Shown piece by piece: positions 59,002 to 64,000 of a stretch of 64,000 nt of DNA. Position 1 is the first letter of the stretch. Every line of letters begins with the position of its first letter. The notes beneath the pieces were generated by a model. The model was not told the origin of the DNA. It was given only the letters and a program-made list of their open reading frames with translations, and did no database searches. The stretch covers positions 30,048-94,047 of the forward strand of contig JAGAMD010000030.1 in assembly GCA_017624905.1 (NCBI GenBank), written 5' to 3'. A program made the translations under genes and the position numbers. The stretch comes from Clostridia bacterium (lineage in GTDB: Bacteria; Bacillota; Clostridia; Oscillospirales; CAG-272).

Positions 59002-60695
59002 AAAGAAAGCTCTTTTTTAGATTTTTCACAGTAACACTTGCCTCAACGCTGCTTATGTTTATCTTCGGCTTTTTAGCAGTTAGATTGAACACACAAAAGG
59101 TCATGACCGAAAGACTCGTTGAGGAAACAAAAATTGTTGCCCTTTTGCTTAACGACCGTTCGGAATTTGACGAGTTCAAGGTATACGAGGGAAACGATAA
59201 ATTCCGTGTTACTATTATCGCCTTAGACGGCGAGGTTCTTTTGGAGAGCGACACAAGAGACATTCTAGAAAATCATAAGGACCGTCCTGAATTTCAAAAT
59301 GCCTTGAACGACCAACCAAAAACAGTAAAAAGATATTCCGAGACCTTTGGGTGCGAAATGATATATTACGCTATGAAGGTAGAGCTTGATAATGAAACCG
59401 TTGTTTTGCGTTTGGCTTTACGCAGTAGTGAAATGACACCTTATTTGGCAGTAGCCTTGCCTCTTTTAGTTCTAGTGCTCGTTTTTGCGATAATATTATC
59501 AATTGTAATTTCACGATTTATCTCAGCGGGAATTTCATCAAAAATAACTGCTGTTGGCGACAGCCTAAAAAGTCTTAACAAGGGCGAATATGCACCGATA
59601 AAGGCAGACGGAAGCGAGCCTGAATTTTATTCAGTGTTATGTGAAATCAATGAATTAAACGAAAACACTCACGCACACATTTTAGAAACCGAGCGTGAAA
59701 GAACAAAATTAAACAAGGTGCTTGAAAGCATTTCGCAAGGTATAATTGCGGTAAATTCAAAATGTGAAATTGTTTTTGCTAACAAAAGTGTCGTTTCTAT
59801 GTTTAATAGCTCAGCTAATAATAAAATTTTGCTCGATTTAATAAAGGATATTGACCTTTACAATAAAATTTCTTCTGACATATTTGAAAGTCATTCTTTT
59901 GAATACAAATACGGCGAAAGAGATTTATCTATCACTATTCGAGCACTTTTTGATGACGACATCAAAATTTCTTCAATAATTATAATAACCGATATTTCAA
60001 ACGAGCGTCTTGTTGCAAGGCAGAAAAGTGAGTTCTTTGCAAATGCCTCGCACGAATTAAAAACTCCTATTACAGTTATGCAAGGACTTTCAGAGCTTTT
60101 GCTTGACGAGGATTTGAGTGATAGTGCGAAAAAGCGTATTGAAAGAATCCACAAGGAAAGCTTACGTCTGGGCTCGCTTATATCAGATATGCTTAAATTA
60201 AGTAAGCTCGAAAAGGGCGAGGATGTTGACACTACACCGGTTAATGTAAATCTTGGAAATATTTTCTTAGAGGTATTTGACGAGCTCAGCGAGAAAATGG
60301 CTGAAAAACGCATTTCCTATACAATAAACGGCGAGGCTAATATCAGCATCGATCCTAGAAAGATATATGAAGTTGCAGAAAATTTATCTTCTAATGCGGT
60401 AAACTACAACAAGGAAGGTGGCAAAATCACTGTTGACCTTTTAGAAAATGACTCGCTTGTGAAAATTTCCGTATCCGACACAGGCATTGGAATTGACAAA
60501 AAGCACATTCCTATGTTGTGTCAACGCTTCTATCGTGTTGACAAATCACGCTCGAAAAAGACAGGTGGCACAGGCCTTGGCCTTGCTATTGTAAAGCACA
60601 TTTGTGCTCTTTACGGTGGCACACTTGAAATTGAAAGTGAGCTTGATGTTGGCTCAACATTTACTGTAACATTCTACAAGAAAAACGAAAAGTAA
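58998..60695 (+). CDS. phoR: PhoR-type sensor histidine kinase
   Basis: A 565-residue membrane kinase. The N-terminal membrane segment (about 9-30), extracellular sensor loop (about 31-150), second membrane segment (about 152-176), a linker of about 40 residues and a PAS-like region (about 235-330) precede the kinase core. The H-box is ASHELKTPITVMQGL (His about 352), the N-box ENLSSNAVNYN, and the G-boxes DTGIGID and GGTGLGLAIVKH. Length matches PhoR. Translationally coupled with phoB. Terminator at 60699-60730 ends the operon. Confidence 0.88.
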   Translation: MKRKLFFRFFTVTLASTLLMFIFGFLAVRLNTQKVMTERLVEETKIVALLLNDRSEFDEFKVYEGNDKFRVTIIALDGEVLLESDTRDILENHKDRPEFQNALNDQPKTVKRYSETFGCEMIYYAMKVELDNETVVLRLALRSSEMTPYLAVALPLLVLVLVFAIILSIVISRFISAGISSKITAVGDSLKSLNKGEYAPIKADGSEPEFYSVLCEINELNENTHAHILETERERTKLNKVLESISQGIIAVNSKCEIVFANKSVVSMFNSSANNKILLDLIKDIDLYNKISSDIFESHSFEYKYGERDLSITIRALFDDDIKISSIIIITDISNERLVARQKSEFFANASHELKTPITVMQGLSELLLDEDLSDSAKKRIERIHKESLRLGSLISDMLKLSKLEKGEDVDTTPVNVNLGNIFLEVFDELSEKMAEKRISYTINGEANISIDPRKIYEVAENLSSNAVNYNKEGGKITVDLLENDSLVKISVSDTGIGIDKKHIPMLCQRFYRVDKSRSKKTGGTGLGLAIVKHICALYGGTLEIESELDVGSTFTVTFYKKNEK

Positions 60696-60698
60696 CAT

Positions 60699-60730
60699 TT
60701 AAAGCGGTTGCAAAATGCGACCGCTTTTTA
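60699..60730 (+). terminator. Terminator after phoR
   Basis: Stem AAAGCGGTTGC / GCGACCGCTTT with loop AAAAT and TTTT tail. Confidence 0.8.
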
Positions 60731-60735
60731 CATTG

Positions 60736-60754
60736 TTTTTACATTATTTTTACT
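60736..60754 (+). promoter_or_regulatory. Pho-box-like direct repeat before the Na/Pi transporter gene
   Basis: TTTTTACA (60736-60743) and TTTTTACT (60747-60754) repeat with an 11-base period, as PhoP boxes do in Gram-positive bacteria (TTWACA-type repeats). A TAAAAT -10 box lies at 60787-60792 with a poor -35 between, so activation by PhoB is plausible. Confidence 0.5.
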
Positions 60755-60808
60755 GCCAAATGGTTTCTCAACTTTCATTGTTTTGTTAAAATATGAGTGT
60801 AATTTATT

Positions 60809-62632
60809 TTGAAAGGATTAATTATGACTCTATTTTTTAGTATTCTTACACTAATTGGTGGACTTTGTCTTTTTATGTTCGGTATGAGCCTAATGGGCGA
60901 TTCTCTTGAACGTGCAGCCGGAAACAAGCTGCAAGCATTACTTGGCAAATTCACCTCAAACAAAATGGCAGGCTTTTTAACAGGCTTAGCTGTTACATCG
61001 GTTATTCAATCATCATCTGCTACTACTGTTATGGTTGTTGGCTTTGTAAACTCATCACTTATGACATTAAGACAAGCGATTAATGTTATTATGGGTGCTA
61101 ACATTGGTACAACTATTACAGCTTGGATTTTATCACTCAACTCATTACCAAGTGAGGTTGGTGTTGCACTTGAGTTTTTCAAGCCTAAAACATTTGTTCC
61201 TATTCTTGCTTTTGTTGGTTTACTCCTCTTTATGTTCTCAAAATCAAGCAGAAAAAAGGATATTGGCACAATTCTTTTAGGCTTTGCAACACTTATGTTT
61301 GGTATGGATATTATGTCAGACGCAACTAACAACCAAGAAATCCGTGATATTATTTCATCAGTATTCGGTTTCTTTGGTACAGACTCACCTCTTGGTTGGT
61401 TTGCTCCTTTAGTTGCTGTTTTGGCGGGTACTGTATTTACTGCGGTTATTCAATCCTCCTCCGCATCAGTCGGCATTTTACAGGCTCTTGCTCTGAATGC
61501 TCCTGCCGGTGCAATTACAATAGGCTCCTGCTTCCCTATCATTATGGGTCAAAACATTGGTACCTGTATAACAGCTGTTTTATCCTCAGCAGGTGCAAAC
61601 AGAAATGGCAAGCGTACAGCCGTTGTTCATCTTTCCTTTAATATTATAGGTACTACTATAATACTTGTTGCGTACTATATAGTTCGTATTATATTCTCAG
61701 TAATTGGAGACGACTTCTTCCTTGGTTGGAACGCAAACGGTCTTTCCATCGCAACAATGCATACATTATTCAATTTTGCCACAACTCTTATCCTTCTCCC
61801 TGCATCTAAGCTACTCGAAAAAATCGCATACAAGGTATTTCCTATTAGCGAGGATGAAAAGCAAAACAAGCTTGTACTTGATGAAAGACTTCTAAATACT
61901 CCTGCCGTTGCTCTCGGTGTTTGCCGTGATGCAACTGTTACAATGGCAAACGATGCTATAAATGCTTTTAATTTAAGTCTTCAATCGTTGGTTACATATT
62001 CCAAGGAAAGTGCTGACGAAATAAGAAAAATGGAAGATAAAACCGACCAATACGAGGATGTAATTGGTACATACTTAGTTAAGCTAAGCGGTCACCAAAC
62101 CGGCGACAAGCTAAGTGATGAAAGCACAAGACTTTTAAAGCTGATTGGCGACTTTGAAAGAATCTCTGACCACTCGGTAAATATTTTGGAGTCTGCAGAG
62201 GAGCTAAAGGAAAAGAATATAGAATTCTCCGAGGAGGCTCGTAATGAAATTGCAGTTTTAAGTGGTGCTGTTAGCGAGATTTTGTTCCTTTCACTTGAAG
62301 CATTTACTAAGAATGACTTATCAATAGCAGGACAAATTGAACCGCTGGAAGAGGTAATTGACGACATTAAGGACGAATTAAGAACAAGACATATTTACCG
62401 TCTACAAGAGGGACATTGCTCAATTAGTGCAGGATTTATTTGGTCTGATATTCTTACAAATCTTGAAAGAACTGCTGACCACTGCTCCAACATTGCTGCT
62501 TGTATGATTGATACTGCAAACGACAACCTTAATATCCACGAATCCGTTCGTGAAATCAAAGGCAACAAAGCACAATTTGAAGAGCTTTACGAGGTTTATT
62601 CCAAGAGATATACACTACCTAAAAATGTATAA
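60809..62632 (+). CDS. Na/Pi cotransporter family protein with PhoU-like tail
   Basis: A 607-residue membrane protein of the NptA/PNaS family. Two QSSSA motifs (about 67-71 and 214-218, in VIQSSSATTVMVVGF and VIQSSSASVGILQAL) lie in the two repeated membrane halves. The C-terminal about 240 residues form PhoU-like helical bundles (DKTDQYEDVIGTYLVKLSGHQT, RTADHCSNIAACMID). It would import phosphate driven by sodium. The gene lies just after phoB-phoR and has Pho-box-like repeats upstream, forming a phosphate-response module. Confidence 0.92.
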   Translation: MKGLIMTLFFSILTLIGGLCLFMFGMSLMGDSLERAAGNKLQALLGKFTSNKMAGFLTGLAVTSVIQSSSATTVMVVGFVNSSLMTLRQAINVIMGANIGTTITAWILSLNSLPSEVGVALEFFKPKTFVPILAFVGLLLFMFSKSSRKKDIGTILLGFATLMFGMDIMSDATNNQEIRDIISSVFGFFGTDSPLGWFAPLVAVLAGTVFTAVIQSSSASVGILQALALNAPAGAITIGSCFPIIMGQNIGTCITAVLSSAGANRNGKRTAVVHLSFNIIGTTIILVAYYIVRIIFSVIGDDFFLGWNANGLSIATMHTLFNFATTLILLPASKLLEKIAYKVFPISEDEKQNKLVLDERLLNTPAVALGVCRDATVTMANDAINAFNLSLQSLVTYSKESADEIRKMEDKTDQYEDVIGTYLVKLSGHQTGDKLSDESTRLLKLIGDFERISDHSVNILESAEELKEKNIEFSEEARNEIAVLSGAVSEILFLSLEAFTKNDLSIAGQIEPLEEVIDDIKDELRTRHIYRLQEGHCSISAGFIWSDILTNLERTADHCSNIAACMIDTANDNLNIHESVREIKGNKAQFEELYEVYSKRYTLPKNV

Positions 62633-62635
62633 TAA

Positions 62636-62665
62636 TAAAAGGACGAGGTTTCTCGTCCTTTATTG
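62636..62665. terminator. Bidirectional terminator after the Na/Pi gene
   Basis: Stem AAAGGACGAG / CTCGTCCTTT with loop GTTT, followed by T-rich DNA. It serves both the Na/Pi gene and convergent pnuC. Confidence 0.8.
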
Positions 62666-63349
62666 TTTTTGATTTTTCTCCATTCGTTTCCAGCTTATAA
62701 AGCCATAGATATCGTTAGCTAAGAACATCACAAAGCACATTATCATTGGAATGTATGATGGGTTTTCTATTGATGCTAAAACCCAAAGAATTATTAATAC
62801 TATATCGTTTGCAGAATAGCCGATTGCATAATAAGGTGAGCGCATAAAGGTCATATAAACTGCCAAAAAGCTTGTAGCAACCGAAATTGTGCTGAAGATA
62901 AGATTTTCGGTGTCGAGTGCCCAAAGTATAAAATAAAAGGCTACTGTAACTACTACTGTCAAGACTATCATAAGAACGATTTGATATGGTTTCATTTTGT
63001 GCACCTCAACGCTCTTTGACTCCTTGTATGGATGTCTTATCCAAGAAATAGTGGCAGCAAGTGCCATAGGGGCACTCATACCGAGGTATGTTATCATCTC
63101 ACCGTAATATTCAAAATGAAAGGATATAATGCCATAAAAAACTGCGAAAACAATGCATAGAATTTGTCCTATAACATAACCCTTAGCAACAAAAATAAGA
63201 GCAGTTACACCTATTAATGAGCAAATAAGTGTAAGGTAGTCCTTTTTTGGCACACACAAAAAAGATGCTGTAACAACTACAAGCGAGGTAATCCACAAGC
63301 AACGCTCAAATATAGTTAAGTCCTTGAAGGGATTTTTAATTTTACGCAT
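62660..63349 (-). CDS. pnuC: Nicotinamide mononucleotide/ribosyl transporter, PnuC family
   Basis: A 229-residue membrane protein with about seven hydrophobic segments. The family motifs are NPFKDLTIFERCLW near the start, the RHPYKESK segment (about 112-119) and FGISW-like GFISWKRMEKNQKQ at the end; the W-R-N-P-type motif common in PnuC is partly visible as ENPSYIPMIMCF. It takes up NAD precursors. RBS AAAGGAGTA precedes the ATG at 63349. The convergent Na/Pi gene ends 27 bases beyond its 3' end. No riboswitch was recognised upstream. Confidence 0.85.
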   Translation of the reverse strand: MRKIKNPFKDLTIFERCLWITSLVVVTASFLCVPKKDYLTLICSLIGVTALIFVAKGYVIGQILCIVFAVFYGIISFHFEYYGEMITYLGMSAPMALAATISWIRHPYKESKSVEVHKMKPYQIVLMIVLTVVVTVAFYFILWALDTENLIFSTISVATSFLAVYMTFMRSPYYAIGYSANDIVLIILWVLASIENPSYIPMIMCFVMFLANDIYGFISWKRMEKNQKQ

Positions 63350-63375
63350 ATTTACTCCTTTCTTTTAATAAAATG

Positions 63376-63516
63376 TTGCGTAGCTTATCAGCCCTTAGTT
63401 TTGTGGTTTAGAAGCAAGCAAGACAAGGCGCACCACAGATGGGGGGACGATGGCAATCTTTGTGATTGTCGAGGTCGCCATCGAGGAGCTACGCAGATTT
63501 GCGATGCTTATCAGCC
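63376..63516. repeat. Repeat element bounded by 18-base direct repeats
   Basis: TTGCGTAGCTTATCAGCC at 63376-63393 and TTGCGATGCTTATCAGCC at 63499-63516 repeat with a 123-base period. Between them lie inverted GATGGC / GCCATC blocks and a GC-rich patch. Inverted TGCGTAGC / GCTACGCA also occurs. It does not encode an evident protein and may be a small mobile or dispersed repeat. Confidence 0.5.
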
Positions 63517-63544
63517 GCAAAAAAGAAAAAGCATCTCTATGTAT

Positions 63545-63592
63545 CTTCTAAGACCTAACGATACATAAAAATGCTACCCGGTGGCAGTTTTA
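63545..63592 (-). terminator. Two hairpins upstream of pnuC
   Basis: On the minus strand GCAT...ATGTATC / GATACAT...ATGC (centred near 63550) is followed by TTTTTCTTTTTT, and TGCCACC / GGTAGCA precedes TTTTT. They may end a minus-strand transcript from the right. Confidence 0.5.
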
Positions 63593-63645
63593 ATTTTTTC
63601 TGAAACAATTATATCACCTTGGCAGTTATTTGTCAATAAAAACTA

Positions 63646-63674
63646 TTGCAAAGATAAATTTTTTGTGATATACT
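63646..63674 (+). promoter_or_regulatory. Promoter of the truncated tRNA-Ser
   Basis: TTGCAA at 63646-63651, 17-base spacer with TGTGA, TATACT at 63669-63674. It is placed correctly for transcription of the tRNA fragment beginning at 63693. Confidence 0.65.
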
Positions 63675-63692
63675 AACTAGGCAAATAAATTT

Positions 63693-63736
63693 GCAGAATT
63701 ACTCAAGTGGTTGAAGAGGCGTGACTCGAAATCGTG
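63693..63736 (+). pseudogene. 5' half of tRNA-Ser (anticodon CGA), scar 1
   Basis: GCAGAAT acceptor, TA, D-arm CTC...GAG, G, anticodon arm CGTGA-CTCGAAA-TCGTG with anticodon CGA. The variable arm, T-arm and the acceptor partner ATTCTGC are absent from the remaining 260 bases, so the gene is broken just after the anticodon arm. A promoter is intact upstream. Probably an integration remnant. Confidence 0.7.
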
Positions 63737-63817
63737 CGCTAATATCAGAAACCACATTTTGGCAAACCCTTTTGCCATCTGGCTTCATCGCCTCTTGTCG
63801 TTCAATTTTCAAAACAT

Positions 63818-63858
63818 TATCTAACGGAAAATCTAACGGATTTTCTCCCAATCTAACT
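63818..63858. repeat. TCTAAC direct repeats near the tRNA scars
   Basis: TCTAACGGA occurs twice (63819-63827 and 63832-63840) and TCTAACT once more near 63852, with 13- and about 20-base spacing. They lie between the two tRNA half-genes and resemble integrase arm-type repeats, but this is inference. Confidence 0.4.
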
Positions 63859-63864
63859 AAATAC

Positions 63865-63904
63865 GCAAGCGTATCGAAGTGGTCATAACGGGGCTGACTC
63901 GAAA
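63865..63904 (+). pseudogene. 5' half of tRNA-Ser (anticodon CGA), scar 2
   Basis: A second tRNA-Ser-like 5' half: GCAAGCG, TA, D-arm TCG...CGG, G, GCTGA-CTCGAAA with anticodon CGA. The 3' anticodon strand (TTTTG) no longer pairs with GCTGA, so the break lies at the 3' edge of the anticodon loop. No T-arm or acceptor partner follows in the window. Confidence 0.6.
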
Positions 63905-64000
63905 TTTTGTAGTCACTTTGGAACCTCCCACCTTAAATCCCTTGATTTATAAGGGTTTTCCGCAGTTCAAATAAAACTTAATACGTTAGTTCTCTCCTAC
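63905..64000. other. Right edge of the window, possible mobile-element end
   Basis: A short inverted repeat AAATCCCTTGATTT / AAGGG near 63935-63957 (CCCTT...AAGGG) follows the second tRNA half. No gene is complete here. It may lead into an integrated element beyond the window. Confidence 0.35.

Noticed and set aside
1-64000. CRISPR array
   Set aside because: No regularly spaced direct repeats of CRISPR length and no cas genes were found.

Overview
The window is AT-rich chromosomal DNA of a low-GC Gram-positive bacterium, most likely a gut-type member of the Clostridia (Eubacteriales, Oscillospiraceae-like). The evidence is the gene content: spoVG, a SPOCS/LysM spore-coat-type protein, ZapA, a single-gene MurC, an MsmK-type sugar ATPase, ThiI without a rhodanese domain, the GGGtGRT/iron-sulfur scaffold pair, DUF1292, DUF4186, DUF6512 and DUF5104 proteins, AGGAGG-type ribosome binding sites and many TTGACA-17-TATAAT promoters. 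It is dense, ordinary core chromosome with a few accessory patches. No CRISPR array, rRNA operon, insertion sequence or complete phage gene was seen.

Layout. 1-2.1 kb: the 5' part of tilS (cut by the window edge), a small membrane protein and a 630-base non-coding stretch. 2.1-6.6 kb: a beta-lactamase-fold hydrolase, a class-3 lipase, a strongly promoted structured RNA (about 4012-4226) ending in its own terminator, and an AT-rich two-gene cassette (Cys-rich mini-protein plus zinc-ribbon/coiled-coil protein), followed by a hairpin-rich repeat region. 6.6-16.1 kb: GGGtGRT/Fe-S scaffold operon, the rsuA-PHP-PHP-tex cluster, msmK and a Gfo/Idh/MocA oxidoreductase. 16.2-27.4 kb: secreted discoidin protein, ribF, a degenerate metallo-beta-lactamase-fold protein, an alpha/beta hydrolase, an ABC exporter, GIY-YIG and DUF4186 proteins, hisS-aspS and spoVG. 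27.5-38.3 kb: murC, methyltransferase, hslO, uvrB-uvrA, a coiled-coil membrane protein, and a DUF4037/TPR pair. 38.4-46.9 kb: DUF6512 protein, tRNA-Gln(CTG) inside a large palindrome, small hypothetical genes, a GH29 alpha-L-fucosidase, an AraC regulator divergent from a secreted protein, TauE/SafE, and SPOCS/LysM. 47-57.6 kb: serS-PRT-acyltransferase, zapA-U32-maf-nth/GNAT, and proB-proA-thiI, followed by 6S RNA on the opposite strand. 57.8-64 kb: DUF1292, phoB-phoR-Na/Pi transporter, pnuC, and finally two successive 5' halves of tRNA-Ser(CGA) that look like integration scars at the edge of a mobile element.

How the genes work together. Housekeeping modules dominate: translation (aspS, hisS, serS, tilS, thiI, rsuA, tRNA-Gln), nucleotide excision and base excision repair (uvrB-uvrA, nth fusion), proline synthesis (proB-proA), phosphate homeostasis (phoB-phoR plus Na/Pi-PhoU transporter with Pho-box-like repeats), flavin and NAD precursor supply (ribF, pnuC), and host-glycan or plant-glycan use (GH29 fucosidase, MsmK ATPase, Gfo/Idh oxidoreductase, discoidin protein).

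Most worth a second look: the unassigned RNA at 4012-4226 with its adjacent AT-rich cassette; the endonuclease III-GNAT fusion; the palindrome that duplicates the 3' end of tRNA-Gln around its terminator; the tandem tRNA-Ser half-gene scars at the right edge; the GGGtGRT pair; and several enzymes with altered catalytic motifs (TilS, RibF, the metallo-beta-lactamase-fold protein). All family names are from recognition of motifs by eye; no database search was run.
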